The notes under the pieces were generated by a model. The model did not search any database. It was given only the letters and a program-made list of their open reading frames with translations, and was not told the origin of the DNA. This document shows positions 53,209 through 63,390 of a stretch of DNA of 64,000 bases, one piece after another. The position numbers and the translations under genes were made by a program. The stretch's first letter is position 1, and each line of letters starts with the position of its first letter. The stretch comes from Pirellulaceae bacterium (GTDB lineage Bacteria; Planctomycetota; Planctomycetia; Pirellulales; Pirellulaceae): positions 18,012 to 82,011 of the forward strand of contig JAKVBZ010000015.1 of the NCBI GenBank assembly GCA_022448645.1, given 5' to 3'.

Positions 53209-54197
53209 GTATGCAGCTCCACAACGTCCTTGTCCTGTACGACATAGTCCGCTTTCACCATCGTTCCGTCGTGGACATCACTGCCCCAGACACGCGCGAA
53301 TTTGAGATCCTGTACATAGTCTTTGTGGATTTGTTCGGCAACATCCAATAGGGTGCCTCCTCGACGTACTGTAAAGGGTCGATCGTAATCGGGTTCTTTT
53401 TGGTTCGGGAGTTTTGTGTACACGCGAATCATATCGAGTGAATGGAAAATGGCTTCGCGTAATGGTTCCAAACCCGTTTCTATGGTTGCCGAGACGGGGA
53501 ATTCGGGAAAGTCGAGAGGACACAGTTCATGCAGTAATTCGAGCCGTTCAACTGCCCCGGCGGAGTCGATTTTATTGGGTGTGGCAAAGGTGCGAGTAAA
53601 CGATAGGCCAATGTCGTTTTCATCCAGGTACGAATCGGACGCTAATCGGGTTTTCGTGGAATTTAGTTTGTCGAGGACTTCTTGGCACTGCTCGATGCCG
53701 TCGTCAGACCCCAAGTCAATCACGAGTAGCGCCAGATCGGCCCCACGGATTAGCCCCTGCATGTACGACTCAAGATAGTCTGCGGTAATGGGAGGAGTGT
53801 CAATGACCTGCACCGTGATATCTTGCCAAGGCATCATGCCTGGCAGGGGTTCACGGGTACAAAACGGATAGGGTGCGATTTCCGGATTGGCACGAGTTAA
53901 TGCCGCCAAGAGTTGACTTTTACCCGAGTTGGTCCCCCCTAGCAGGATGGCCGTACCAGCCCCTTGTCGAGGGATGCGAATGCCGGTTCCTTTTTTTGTG
54001 GACTTGCTGCCGGACGTGAGCTCTTTTTTGAGCTTGCTAATCTTTTGTTTCAGATCCGACTGTAATTTGTCGGTGCCCTTGTGCTTCGGCATTTCACGCA
54101 GCATTTCTTGCAAGCAGCGCAATTGCTCGTCGGGCAGGACAGCACGTCGATATTGTTCTTCGGCCTTGTGGTATTGAGCCGTCAGGTTTGCGGGCAT
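53205..54197 (-). CDS. DRG/Obg-like GTPase with TGS domain
   Basis: The 330-residue protein has an N-terminal helical region (about 1-65), Walker A GGTNSGKS (87-94), a G3-like DTPP in place of DxPG, and NKID as the G4 motif. The C-terminus (about 265-330) is a TGS domain (RPFTVRRGGTLLDVAEQIH, ending DKDVVELHT). This order, helix-G-TGS, resembles the DRG GTPases of archaea and eukaryotes more than bacterial Obg, which carries an N-terminal glycine-rich fold. Such proteins bind translating ribosomes. It overlaps the polX start by four bases. Confidence 0.82.
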   Translation of the reverse strand: MPANLTAQYHKAEEQYRRAVLPDEQLRCLQEMLREMPKHKGTDKLQSDLKQKISKLKKELTSGSKSTKKGTGIRIPRQGAGTAILLGGTNSGKSQLLAALTRANPEIAPYPFCTREPLPGMMPWQDITVQVIDTPPITADYLESYMQGLIRGADLALLVIDLGSDDGIEQCQEVLDKLNSTKTRLASDSYLDENDIGLSFTRTFATPNKIDSAGAVERLELLHELCPLDFPEFPVSATIETGLEPLREAIFHSLDMIRVYTKLPNQKEPDYDRPFTVRRGGTLLDVAEQIHKDYVQDLKFARVWGSDVHDGTMVKADYVVQDKDVVELHT

Positions 54198-54341
54198 GGC
54201 AGGAACCTTTCGTGATATTTTCTACCGCATAGTTTACCCCTGACGGTGAAGAGTGACCACGGTGGAGCGTGGTTTGGACGCTCAGAAGTTGCCATCTTGG
54301 GTTGCGATATTCTCCCGAGAGAGAGAATGTTGGAACCGCTG

Positions 54342-55259
54342 CTATGCTCGAGATGCGGCCAGCAAGTCTTCGGCACCCGCGTCGAACAGTTGTTGCGCAG
54401 CAAGCTCACCCAATTGTTGCGGAGAATCGGGATCTCCTGTGGCTTGGCAATGCAAGCGTTGCTTTCCGGCAGGATCCAAAACGACTGCGTCCAGTACAAA
54501 GTGGTCCTCTTCGAAACGAGCCCAAGCACCTACCGGCGCTAGGCAACCGCCGCGCAAGGTAGCCAGCAAACTGCGTTCAGCGATGACAGCCTTGTGGGTA
54601 GCACGGTCGTCAAGGGTTCGTACTACATCACGGGTGTCAGCGTTATCTTCTCGGACTTCGAGTCCCAGGGCGCCCTGTCCGACGGCTGGTATCATGACCT
54701 GAGGATCTATCGTTTCGGTGATGCGGTCGGTTAATGCCAGCCGTGACAATCCGGCTGCAGCCAATAAAAGAGCGTCGAATTGACCTTCGTCCAGTTTACG
54801 CAGGCGAGTATCGACGTTACCTCGGATATCAGCCAGTTGTAGGTCGGGGCGTGCGTACAACAGCTGAGCCTGTCGCCGTAGGCTACCGGTTCCCACCCGT
54901 GAACCGGGCGGGAGCTGGCTAAGTGTGACACCATCTGCGGCAACCAAGGCGTCGAAGGGGCTGGACCTTGAAGGTACGGCTGCCAGTGTCAGTCCAGCAA
55001 CGGGGTCGGTGGGCAAGTCTTTCAAGCTATGGACTGCCAGGTCAATACGCCCATCTAGTAAGGCTCGTTGCAACTCCTTTGTGAAGAGTCCCACTGAACC
55101 GACTTCTCGGATGGAAGTATTCTGGACACGATCCCCTTGTGTCGAAATGGGGACAAGCTCAACGAACGTGCCTGCGGAATGCAGCAGATCTCGAACCCAC
55201 TTGGCCTGCCAACGGGCCAAGGCGCTATTTCGCGTTCCCAATCGAATAGGTGCCGGCAT
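54342..55259 (-). CDS. hemC: Hydroxymethylbilane synthase (porphobilinogen deaminase)
   Basis: HemC joins four porphobilinogens into hydroxymethylbilane in haem and tetrapyrrole synthesis. The 305-residue length is typical. Motifs: RLGTRNSALARWQA at the start, DLAVHSLKDLPTD, ADIRGNVDTRLRKLDEGQFDALLLAAAGL and the cofactor cysteine in LRGGCLAPVGAWA, to which the dipyrromethane is attached. It is a single gene on the minus strand with no other hem genes adjacent. Confidence 0.96.
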   Translation of the reverse strand: MPAPIRLGTRNSALARWQAKWVRDLLHSAGTFVELVPISTQGDRVQNTSIREVGSVGLFTKELQRALLDGRIDLAVHSLKDLPTDPVAGLTLAAVPSRSSPFDALVAADGVTLSQLPPGSRVGTGSLRRQAQLLYARPDLQLADIRGNVDTRLRKLDEGQFDALLLAAAGLSRLALTDRITETIDPQVMIPAVGQGALGLEVREDNADTRDVVRTLDDRATHKAVIAERSLLATLRGGCLAPVGAWARFEEDHFVLDAVVLDPAGKQRLHCQATGDPDSPQQLGELAAQQLFDAGAEDLLAASRA

Positions 55260-55326
55260 ATGAAATTCGCCAGAAGGACATTAATCAGTACCGTACGAGA
55301 GCCTCAAGACTTGTCGGGGCTCTCGC

Positions 55327-56298
55327 CTACTGTTGGCTCAGGTCTTCTTCGCTGGAAGACTCGACTGCGAAATCACGACGAGATGCAGACAGTTCCGAGC
55401 CGTTTGTCGACACTGGATCATGTTTGAGAAAACGTGGGTTGGTGGGGTTTCTCAGTTGATGCGGTGCAACTACGACTCCGCAGCTTACCACGAATTGGAT
55501 GGCTTGATCTACTGTGATGTCCAAGTCAATCGCCTCGCTGCGGCGGATGGTGATGGTGTAGCCAGTAAGCGGCATAGGAGAGGAAGGTAAAAAGACAGTC
55601 AATACCGCCTCGTTGGCAGCGCTGCCAATATCTAACATACTATCGCCCGTTACGAAGCCGATCGACCAGATGCCGCGCCGAGGGTATTCCACGGCAATTA
55701 CCCGATGGTACTCTATTTCCTTCTCGCTAAATACAAAGTCGGTCACCTGTTTCACGGAAGAATAGACGTTACGAATAATTGGTAGTTGGTGAATGAGTTG
55801 TTCTAAGAGACCCACAATGATGCGACCAAAGCGGATGGCTAAGAATTTTCCCAGCAGATACAGGATCATGATGAACAGGCTGAGAAAAAGTGGTATCGTG
55901 AACCGAGGTTTGAGGTACCGCAGTTCCACATACCGGTCGTACATGAGTCGTGCTGTTTCGGGTTTTGGATCCTTGCTACGATCGTGGTAGTTGACGAGGG
56001 TAACGATTTCTTTCGGTACCCATTCATTTCCAACTTGAACGAAGCGACTGGGCACGCCACTGCCAGCATCCGGGTCTTCTGTGTGAATGTCTTGGATCGA
56101 CCAGACAATGATGTTGCGCGCACCGGAATGGACGGGAACAAGAACATATTGTTCTATCGCATTCCAGACCCAGATCAGGATCACAATTGTCAGAAGCGGC
56201 GGAAGTATGACAGCCAGTCCGCGCAGAACGGCACTCTGAAACGGATGTCGTCGTTTCACCTGCACGATAGATTTATCTGGTACGGAATTAGGTGGCAT
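55327..56298 (-). CDS. DUF502 family membrane protein
   Basis: The 323-residue protein has the DUF502 layout: a first membrane helix (about 27-48), a long loop, a second helix (about 134-155) and then IRNVYSSVKQVTDFVF, a hallmark segment, followed by a beta-rich part with TVFLPSSPMPLTGYTITI (near-invariant PxxPxP-like). The loop between the helices is longer than in many members (about 85 residues). The C-terminal tail is Ser/Glu-rich. Function in bacteria is unknown; plant relatives are known as COV proteins. Confidence 0.9.
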   Translation of the reverse strand: MPPNSVPDKSIVQVKRRHPFQSAVLRGLAVILPPLLTIVILIWVWNAIEQYVLVPVHSGARNIIVWSIQDIHTEDPDAGSGVPSRFVQVGNEWVPKEIVTLVNYHDRSKDPKPETARLMYDRYVELRYLKPRFTIPLFLSLFIMILYLLGKFLAIRFGRIIVGLLEQLIHQLPIIRNVYSSVKQVTDFVFSEKEIEYHRVIAVEYPRRGIWSIGFVTGDSMLDIGSAANEAVLTVFLPSSPMPLTGYTITIRRSEAIDLDITVDQAIQFVVSCGVVVAPHQLRNPTNPRFLKHDPVSTNGSELSASRRDFAVESSSEEDLSQQ

Positions 56299-56369
56299 GT
56301 TCCAACCGTCGTAAAAATCCTGTCCCTCTATTCACTATTTTTTGCCTTAGTTAACAGTTGGGCTACTTA

Positions 56370-57128
56370 TTAGAGAGGCAAAGCCCGCGCAACCACGGCA
56401 ACCGCCACACCAGCTGCTCCTGCTACGAGAAGTTCTTTCGTTGCTTCATTGGCTGTCGCCCCGGTCGTTAAAACATCATCAACCAGTACAATACGAGCGT
56501 CCCTTATATCGTAGCCTTTTGTTACACGAAACGCTCCCTGAACGTTGAGTGCCCGATCGGCAAAAGATAACATACTTTGCTTGTTGACTTTACGGCGACA
56601 AGCCATCAGCCGAGGCAAAACAGGAGCTCGCAAACTACGACTTGCTTCTCTGGCGAGACTTTCTGGAGCATGCGTGCCTCGCTGAAAACGGCGGCTCCAG
56701 TGACTTGGTACGCAGGTCACCAAATCGGCCTGAAAATCAGCCAGTTGAGATGCCCAGCGGTTTGCTGCAAATTTTGCGATGGTCACGGTGAGCGATTCGT
56801 GGCTACTGTGTTTCATACGCTTTACGGCCTGTTTTAGTTCGTCGCGGTACCAGCCGTAGGGTGCGACTCGTAAGAATCGCAATTCAAGTTTTCGACAATG
56901 TGCGCAACGACCGTCCGGGCTGGAAACCTGGGGTACGGGACATCCGCAACGTTGGCAGACCCTTTCGGCTACTTTGGTGAGCTGTGAGCGACAACCGACA
57001 CAAAGTTGTACATGCTCGCCGGTCGCCTCAAGTTCTAACGAGCAAAAATCGCACTGAGGCGGAAATAGCACGTCCAAGGTTGCCGCCCAACTTCGTTTGA
57101 GCGGCCGAAGCCAGGGTACACTGTTCAT
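56370..57128 (-). CDS. ComF family phosphoribosyltransferase-like protein
   Basis: The start is set at the ATG at 57128 (MNSVPWLRPLKRSWAATLD); an ORF upstream extends to 57329 but has no family likeness. The 252-residue protein has the ComF-type double zinc-ribbon (CDFC, CVGC, CQRCGC, CAHC), then a PRPP-binding phosphoribosyltransferase fold with VLVDDVLTTGAT. Related proteins support DNA uptake in competent bacteria, though ComF homologues are widespread without known competence. It is divergent from the aminotransferase gene. Confidence 0.9.
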   Translation of the reverse strand: MNSVPWLRPLKRSWAATLDVLFPPQCDFCSLELEATGEHVQLCVGCRSQLTKVAERVCQRCGCPVPQVSSPDGRCAHCRKLELRFLRVAPYGWYRDELKQAVKRMKHSSHESLTVTIAKFAANRWASQLADFQADLVTCVPSHWSRRFQRGTHAPESLAREASRSLRAPVLPRLMACRRKVNKQSMLSFADRALNVQGAFRVTKGYDIRDARIVLVDDVLTTGATANEATKELLVAGAAGVAVAVVARALPL

Positions 57129-57451
57129 GCGGTCATCGTATCGTACTTCAGGGGGGCCGGTCCATGTGGGGCACGTTGCACACGAGTGAAAAAAAACGCC
57201 GGTTTCGACTTGCGGTCGAATCCATGTATACTTCCGGTGCTTGTCTGTGTTGAGCACAGACTGCGGGCTCAGGGCAAACCGGTTGTGTTGTCGGTCGAAC
57301 CGGGCAAATGTATGAGGTTCGGAGAACACCGTTCAGGATTCAGTGTTCAGAGATTAGAGCATTCAGGGCGTTACGAGTCCGGCAACCAGCCTCTGGCACC
57401 TCCGTATCCCGCAACGAGCCTTGAGCAACCAGCACGTAAGGGAATTCACTG
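57129..57451. other. Divergent intergenic region between the comF-like and aminotransferase genes
   Basis: About 320 bases without a credible gene. It contains a short series of TTCAG words (57332, 57339, 57346 and again 57362), the first three with a seven-base period. Promoters for the two divergent genes should lie here, but I cannot define them. Confidence 0.4.
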
Positions 57452-58714
57452 ATGAGTCAGCGAAGCGAATGGGCCGAAGGTCAGGCGATAGGCGAATTAA
57501 TGGCCTTACCACTTCAGTATCCTCAGCTGATCTCGCTGGCAGCCGGATTTGTGGATCAGCAATCCTTGCCCCTCGACGCCGTGCGCATCGCTTGTGAAGC
57601 AGTCATGCGTGACCCGGTTGTAGCCCAAGCAGCACTACAGTATGGAGCAACTCCGGGGCATCCGCCGTTACGAGAGTGGTTACTTGATCGACAGTTAAGC
57701 CAGGACGGAATGCAGTCCGAAAGCCACCGGTTTGACGTGAGCAGTGTCGTATGCACTGCCGGTAGTAACCAATTACTGCAGATGGTTAGTGAGTGCCTAC
57801 TGGATCCGGGCGATATTGTGCTCTGCGCGGCTCCCACCTATTTGGTCATCCTGGGTACTTTTCGAAATATGGGAGCTAGAGCGATAGGTGTGGACACGGA
57901 TGACGAGGGAATTGTGCCGGAAGCATTGGCGGGCAGGCTGTCTCAGCTACAGCAACGAGGAGAGTTAGGTCGTGTAAAGGCGATCTATGTTGTTTCCTAT
58001 TTTGACAACCCGCGCGGATTGACCTTGTCTGCAGAACGTCGGCAGCAGATCGTGGAGATCGCCAAGCGATGGTCACGTGAGGCGAATTCACAAATCATGG
58101 TGATTGACGATGCTGCATATCGAGAGCTTCGTTACACCGGGCAAGAAGTTCCTAGCATGTTGCGCTTCGACGAAGATCGCGATACAGTCGTGGTGGCTGG
58201 CACATTTTCCAAGCCTTTTTCGCCTGGAATGCGTGTGGGGTGGGGTATTTTGCCCGAGGCATTGGTGGATCCTGTAAATAATGTCAAATCCAATGCAGAT
58301 TTTGGCTCACCAAATTTCAACCAGCACTTGATGACGAAGGTCGTTGAGCTGGGACTTTACGAGCCTCATATTGAAGGCTTGCGATCCCTCTATCAGGGCA
58401 AGCTTGACACCATGCTGTCAGCCTTGAACGATTGCCTGGGAGGCCAATCTTCGACTTCCTGGAAACGGCCTGACGGAGGATTGTATATCTGGCTACAATT
58501 GCCGGACGGAATAGATACGGGACGAAGCGGTTCTTTGTTAACCCGTGCAATGGATGAAGGTATATTTTACGTTCCTGGTGAATACTGCTTTGCGGCAGAA
58601 GGCGAGCCGATCCAGAAAAACACGATTCGGCTAAGTTTCGGTGTCCAGGATGATGATGGCATCCGCCAGGGGGTAGAATCTTTGGCGCGTGCACTGCAGG
58701 ATTCCTTAGCGTGA
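57452..58714 (+). CDS. PLP-dependent aminotransferase, class I/II (LysN/MocR-like)
   Basis: The 420-residue fold-type I enzyme starts ISLAAGFVDQQSLP, with QYGATPGHPPLREWL typical of the 2-aminoadipate/MocR-aminotransferase class. The PLP lysine lies in GTFSKPFSPGMRVGWG; the Asp/Tyr pair is in MVIDDAAYRELRY. There is no N-terminal DNA-binding domain, so it is an enzyme rather than a MocR regulator. The substrate could be an aromatic or branched-chain amino acid or 2-aminoadipate. It precedes the LptF/G gene by 16 bases. Confidence 0.87.
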   Translation: MSQRSEWAEGQAIGELMALPLQYPQLISLAAGFVDQQSLPLDAVRIACEAVMRDPVVAQAALQYGATPGHPPLREWLLDRQLSQDGMQSESHRFDVSSVVCTAGSNQLLQMVSECLLDPGDIVLCAAPTYLVILGTFRNMGARAIGVDTDDEGIVPEALAGRLSQLQQRGELGRVKAIYVVSYFDNPRGLTLSAERRQQIVEIAKRWSREANSQIMVIDDAAYRELRYTGQEVPSMLRFDEDRDTVVVAGTFSKPFSPGMRVGWGILPEALVDPVNNVKSNADFGSPNFNQHLMTKVVELGLYEPHIEGLRSLYQGKLDTMLSALNDCLGGQSSTSWKRPDGGLYIWLQLPDGIDTGRSGSLLTRAMDEGIFYVPGEYCFAAEGEPIQKNTIRLSFGVQDDDGIRQGVESLARALQDSLA

Positions 58715-58730
58715 AGGACGACGCGTCAGC

Positions 58731-59864
58731 ATGACTTGTCTGGACCGATATCTCCTCCGCTTGTTTCTGAAATCGTTCGTGGTCTGTTTCCTGAGCCTGG
58801 CTGGCTTATACGTGGTCGTTGATCTATTCACCAACTTGGACGAATTCATTACGTTGGGACAAAAGGAAGGCAGTTTATGGACGATTCTGGGCCAGTATTA
58901 CAGTGCGCGGGTATTGGCTTTCTTTGAGCGGACCAGTGGCATCTTGACGTTGATTGCGGCAATGTTTGCCATCACCATGTTTCAGCATCACAACGAAATG
59001 ACGGCGATGTTGGCGGCTGGAATATCCAAAGCACGCATCGTGAAGCCGATCATTTTGGCGGTCATGGTCGTCAGTATTCTGTCGGTTCTCAACCGTGAAT
59101 GTTTTCTGCCCACCTTTCAGAATCGGCTGTCTCGCAATGCCCAGAACTGGCATGGTACCAAAGGAGTTCGGCTGAATGCTCGCTATGACCACGATAGTCG
59201 CATACTGATTCGTGGTGAAAAGTCATTTGCCGACCGGCAGATGATCAGTAAGCCAGGTTTTCGGCTACCAACGGCCTTACAGTCTTTTGGTAGAACGTTG
59301 GTTGCCCAATCTGCTTATTACCAGGAGCCCAGCGAGGCACGACCGGGTGGTTATTTGCTCAAAAAAGTGGCACAGCCGGCGAATCTGTCAGAATTACCGT
59401 CTGGGACGATCGCTGGACGAAAGGTGATTCTTTCTCCGTACGACACAGAATGGTTGGCTCCCGATGAGTGTTTTGTTGTGAGTAATGTCAGTTTTTCGCA
59501 CCTCCAGAAGAGTCAACAGGGGCAGCAATTTGCCTCGACAGTGTCGCTCATCGAGTCCTTGAGGAATCCTGGAATGGAATACGGAGCACGTACCCGAGTC
59601 TTGATCCATAAGCGATTTGTACGGCCCATTCTGGACGTTACCTTGTTGTTCTTGGGTTTACCGCTTGTTTTGAATGGAGCCAATCGCAACATTTTTCTGG
59701 CAATTGGAATCAGTATGCTTTTGGTGATAGGATTTTCGGTGTCGGTGGTTTTTTGCCACACCCTGGGGGATCAATACCTGGTGGCGCCTGTTTTGGCTGC
59801 CTGGTTGCCCGTCGCTGTTTTCGTGCCCCTGGCGGCTGGTCTGGCCCAGCCGATGTTTGAGTGA
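58731..59864 (+). CDS. LptF/LptG family permease (YjgP/YjgQ)
   Basis: The 377-residue membrane protein starts [20 protein letters not shown] and has the N-terminal helices, a beta-rich periplasmic part (about 140-280) and C-terminal helices ([19 protein letters not shown]). LptF and LptG form the membrane part of the lipopolysaccharide export ABC transporter. Only one such gene is visible here, and no LptB-like ATPase is adjacent. Which of F or G it corresponds to cannot be told. Confidence 0.88.
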   Translation: MTCLDRYLLRLFLKSFVVCFLSLAGLYVVVDLFTNLDEFITLGQKEGSLWTILGQYYSARVLAFFERTSGILTLIAAMFAITMFQHHNEMTAMLAAGISKARIVKPIILAVMVVSILSVLNRECFLPTFQNRLSRNAQNWHGTKGVRLNARYDHDSRILIRGEKSFADRQMISKPGFRLPTALQSFGRTLVAQSAYYQEPSEARPGGYLLKKVAQPANLSELPSGTIAGRKVILSPYDTEWLAPDECFVVSNVSFSHLQKSQQGQQFASTVSLIESLRNPGMEYGARTRVLIHKRFVRPILDVTLLFLGLPLVLNGANRNIFLAIGISMLLVIGFSVSVVFCHTLGDQYLVAPVLAAWLPVAVFVPLAAGLAQPMFE

Positions 59865-60007
59865 CTTGTCGCCGGACGTCGCGGCACATACACTGGACAC
59901 TTGGACGAAACAGTCAACTGAGCGATTCGGCAACCGCCGAGGTGTCCCTGCTATCCACGGGCTTCCGCTGTGCGGAGCCGTATCTTTTTCATTCAAAGGT
60001 TAGAGAA

Positions 60008-61315
60008 GTGCCAGGAACGTGTGTGATTGGGCTGCAGTGGGGCGACGAAGCCAAGGGCAAATTGGTTGATTTGCTGACGCCTCAATTTGAAGTGGTCGTG
60101 CGGTTCTTAGGAGGGGCCAACGCGGGACACACCGTGGTGACCGGTGGTGAGACTTTTAAGCTTCATCATATCCCCAGCGGGATACTCAATTCCGATGTGA
60201 AGAATGTTGTCACAGCTGGAGTTGTATTGAACCCGGGTACGGTCATTGAGGAAATCGATGGCCTGTTGGAGCGTGGTGTGACGGTTGGCGACAATTTGAT
60301 GTTGAGCGACCGAGCCCATGTCGTGATGCCATGGCATTTGGAGGAAGACCGAATATTAGACGGGGCTGCGATTGGTGGCGAAAGTATTGGCACGACGCTC
60401 CGAGGTATCGGGCCGTGTTATCGGGACAAGGCGGGACGCAGCATGGCTATCCGGTTGGGCGATATGTATCGACCCGGATTCCGTGAGAACGTGGATCGAA
60501 TTGTGGCTGCCAAGAAAAAGATCTTGGGGCTCCAGAACGGTAGTTCGTCTGTATCCTTAGATGCCGACCAGATTTTTCACGAATACTCGCAATACGCGAC
60601 GAGGCTTGAACCGTATGTGGATGACACAACGGCTTTTCTGCTTTCGGCCATGGAGTTGGGACAATTAGCTATTTTCGAAGGGGCGCAAGGTGCGTTGTTG
60701 GATTTGGACCACGGGACTTTTCCCTTCGTCACCAGCAGCAATAGTTCCGGGGTGGGCGTGAGTGCCGGATCGGGAGTACCGCCTCGATGGATCACCAAAA
60801 TGATTGGTGTAGTCAAGGCTTATTGTACCCGTGTTGGTGGCGGACCGTTTCCAACCGAACAGGACAACGAAACGGGGCAGCACATCCGTGACGAGGGAAA
60901 TGAATATGGTACGACCACAGGACGGCCACGCAGATGTGGTTGGTTTGATGCGGTAGCTGCACGGTATACAGCGAGACTGAGCGGCGTTGATGAACTCGCC
61001 ATCATGATGTTGGATGTTCTTAGCAAGTTACCCGAGATATCTATCTGTGTTGCGTACGAATTAGATGGAGAACGCATCGATCAATTTCCAGGGCAGGTGG
61101 AAGACTTGCGGCGCGTGAAACCGATTTTTGAAACGATGGAGGGTTGGGAGCGCGATGTTACTTCTGTGCGAAATGTCGACGACTTGCCCCATCAAGCTAG
61201 GGCCTATATCCATCGTCTGAGTGAGTTGGTAGGATGTCCGGTTGGAATTGTTTCGGTCGGACCGGACCGTCAACAGACTATGTTTTCCGAAGATTTTTCT
61301 GCTGTTGTGTCGTGA
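60008..61315 (+). CDS. purA: Adenylosuccinate synthetase
   Basis: PurA makes adenylosuccinate from IMP, aspartate and GTP in AMP synthesis. The GTG at 60008 has AAAGG eight bases upstream and gives [18 protein letters not shown]; the ORF upstream to 59861 lacks likeness and overlaps the LptF/G gene. The 435-residue length fits the family. Conserved motifs include [53 protein letters not shown] (in part) and [14 protein letters not shown]. Confidence 0.95.
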   Translation: MPGTCVIGLQWGDEAKGKLVDLLTPQFEVVVRFLGGANAGHTVVTGGETFKLHHIPSGILNSDVKNVVTAGVVLNPGTVIEEIDGLLERGVTVGDNLMLSDRAHVVMPWHLEEDRILDGAAIGGESIGTTLRGIGPCYRDKAGRSMAIRLGDMYRPGFRENVDRIVAAKKKILGLQNGSSSVSLDADQIFHEYSQYATRLEPYVDDTTAFLLSAMELGQLAIFEGAQGALLDLDHGTFPFVTSSNSSGVGVSAGSGVPPRWITKMIGVVKAYCTRVGGGPFPTEQDNETGQHIRDEGNEYGTTTGRPRRCGWFDAVAARYTARLSGVDELAIMMLDVLSKLPEISICVAYELDGERIDQFPGQVEDLRRVKPIFETMEGWERDVTSVRNVDDLPHQARAYIHRLSELVGCPVGIVSVGPDRQQTMFSEDFSAVVS

Positions 61316-62049
61316 TGTCTTTGCAGGATGTTCCTTCCGAACGTCGGCCGCAGCACATCGCCATCATTATGGATGGTAACGGGCGTTGGGCTGAACGCCA
61401 GGGTCTACCTCGCATTGAAGGCCATCGTCAGGGGGTGGCTACGGTGCGTCGTGTGGTTGAGGAAGGCACGCGGCTTGGGTTGGAGCAGGTGACTTTATAT
61501 TGCTTGTCTAGTGAAAACTGGAAGCGACCCCAGCCTGAACTAGAATTCCTCATGCATCTGCTCGAGCAGTACATGATCGAGGAAAGGTCTTCGATCATGG
61601 AGCAGGATATTTCCGTACGTGTTATTGGCCGACGAGACGGAATACCTGACACGACCTTGTCCGAAATGGACAAGACGGTCGAGATGACGGCAGAAGCGAC
61701 GGGGATGCGTCTGTGCCTGGCGATTAACTACGGTGCCCGCCGAGAACTGTTGGATGCCGTACGTGACTTTGCGCTTGATGTTCAGGCAGGGAAGGTGGAC
61801 CCTCAGACGCTGACGGAGGAATCGTTTGCCGGTTACTTGTACACTCGCGAAATGCCAGATCCTGATTTGATGATCCGGACGGCCGGTGAGATGCGCGTCA
61901 GTAATTTTTTACTGTGGCAGATCAGTTACTCCGAGCTGTGGATAACGAATCGTTGCTGGCCGGAGTTTTCTACAGCAGATTTACACCAAGCGATTCGAGA
62001 TTTTGCGGACCGCGACCGGCGGTATGGTGGATTAAACATAACGGAATGA
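61315..62049 (+). CDS. uppS: Isoprenyl transferase (undecaprenyl diphosphate synthase)
   Basis: UppS condenses isopentenyl diphosphates in cis to make the C55 carrier lipid for cell-wall and glycan synthesis. The ATG at 61315 overlaps the purA stop (TGATG). The 244-residue product has HIAIIMDGNGRWA, the phosphate-binding GHRQG, SSENWKRP and RTAGEMRVSNFLLWQ in the family order (usually RTSGE...). The neighbouring cdsA gene follows by 72 bases, the common uppS-cdsA pair. Confidence 0.95.
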   Translation: MSLQDVPSERRPQHIAIIMDGNGRWAERQGLPRIEGHRQGVATVRRVVEEGTRLGLEQVTLYCLSSENWKRPQPELEFLMHLLEQYMIEERSSIMEQDISVRVIGRRDGIPDTTLSEMDKTVEMTAEATGMRLCLAINYGARRELLDAVRDFALDVQAGKVDPQTLTEESFAGYLYTREMPDPDLMIRTAGEMRVSNFLLWQISYSELWITNRCWPEFSTADLHQAIRDFADRDRRYGGLNITE

Positions 62050-62121
62050 TTCGAACCGACCGCTAGTGCAGCACATGGGATACTCTTTCGGGTCTGGCCT
62101 TTAACGTAGGGAGTGATAGGC

Positions 62122-63018
62122 GTGCTTCGTTGGCGAGTCGTTTCGTCGTGTATGATTATTGCTGTGTTGGTCGTGGCCTGCTGGCTTGACTTTCATTATC
62201 ACTTCCAGAGGCCGGGAATCTGGCTGTTGCCGATTTGTATCGTCATTTGTGCCTTGGCCACAACGGAACTCATCGAGCTGCTCTCTGCGAAATACGCTCG
62301 CTCTTCTTCACGCTGGGCGCATTTAGGTGTCATCGGAATCTACCTTCCCCCGATTGTCCCCATGTTGGTGAAAGGTTATCAGCCCGACGTCACGGAATTC
62401 CAGCTTCACTGGAGTGTGCTGGGAGTGGCCTTGGCGTTCGCTATAGCATTCGGTCGTGAGATGGTCGTGTATGAGCAGCCGGGGAACGTGATCACGCGTG
62501 TTGCCTTAACATTGTTCGCCATGATCTATGTAGGATTACTTGGTTGTTTTCTGGCAGCGCTGCGGACGTTTCAGGGAAATGAAATTGGCATGTTAGCCCT
62601 GCTATCGATGGTTTTCGTCGTCAAGCTTGCCGACGTCGGCGCATATACCGCAGGGCATCTTTTCGGTCGGCATAAACTTGCACCGACTCTCAGTCCGGGC
62701 AAGACGATCGAAGGATTGGTGGGGGGGCTGGTAGCGGGATGCCTAGGCGCCTGGTGGATGTTGCAGGTGGTGGCGGGATATCTTTTGGGGGCTCCACTTA
62801 ATTCCGTGCCAGTTTGGAAGTGTCTGCTGTACGGTGCATTATTGACGTTGGCCGGACTCCTCGGCGATCTTTCTGAGTCTTTGATCAAACGTGATATGCA
62901 ACGCAAAGATTCCAGCAGGCGTTTGCCGGGTTTCGGAGGGGTGCTGGATTTAACGGACTCGCTGGTTTTCGCTGCGCCGCTTGCTTTCGCATGTTGGCAA
63001 TTCGGTTGGTTTACATAA
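62122..63018 (+). CDS. cdsA: Phosphatidate cytidylyltransferase
   Basis: CdsA makes CDP-diacylglycerol, the precursor of phospholipids, from phosphatidate and CTP. Of the two GTG options (62113 and 62122) the second has AGGGAG eight bases upstream. The roughly 298-residue membrane protein has about eight helices and the C-terminal signature KRDMQRKDSSRRLPGFGGVLDLTDSL (described in part: K-R-D...K-D...PG-G-x-D-x-x-D-S). KLADVGAYTAGHLFGRHKLAPTLSPGKTIEG also fits. It follows uppS on the same strand. Confidence 0.94.
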   Translation: MLRWRVVSSCMIIAVLVVACWLDFHYHFQRPGIWLLPICIVICALATTELIELLSAKYARSSSRWAHLGVIGIYLPPIVPMLVKGYQPDVTEFQLHWSVLGVALAFAIAFGREMVVYEQPGNVITRVALTLFAMIYVGLLGCFLAALRTFQGNEIGMLALLSMVFVVKLADVGAYTAGHLFGRHKLAPTLSPGKTIEGLVGGLVAGCLGAWWMLQVVAGYLLGAPLNSVPVWKCLLYGALLTLAGLLGDLSESLIKRDMQRKDSSRRLPGFGGVLDLTDSLVFAAPLAFACWQFGWFT

Positions 63019-63390
63019 TAATTCTGATGCGGCGGCAGTGTGTTCAGCTAGTGAACCCACAGAGACCGGTTTACCACTTTCCATCTGGAATGCTGAGTCT
63101 GTGATTGCGTTGAGTTCTCGCGACCAGCAGGATACAAATCTGTCCCGCAATTCTGTTTGCAAACCCAGCTCTCATGGGACAGGTGGTGCTAAATATTATT
63201 GCGAAATACCGGTTGGCGGTGCACTGTTAAGTTGATCTAGGCGAACGATACAATTAACATGAAGACTTCACGTGGCCATGTTTTTTGCGCAGTTTTCCCA
63301 TTGTGTTGAGGGGGGCTTTGTGGGTGGGTCTGCCGATGGTACGTCATTCATTGAAAGTTTCACTTTTGCTGTACGTTGGAGGTAGTTTCC
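63019..63390 (+). other. Intergenic region downstream of cdsA
   Basis: About 370 bases with no supported gene. A clear GGAGGT ribosome binding site precedes the next gene near 63378-63383. I see no obvious rho-independent terminator after cdsA. Confidence 0.4.

Noticed and set aside
56370..57329. Longer 319-residue version of the ComF-like protein
   Set aside because: The first 67 residues have no family likeness, and the ATG at 57128 gives the usual ComF N-terminus just before the zinc ribbon.
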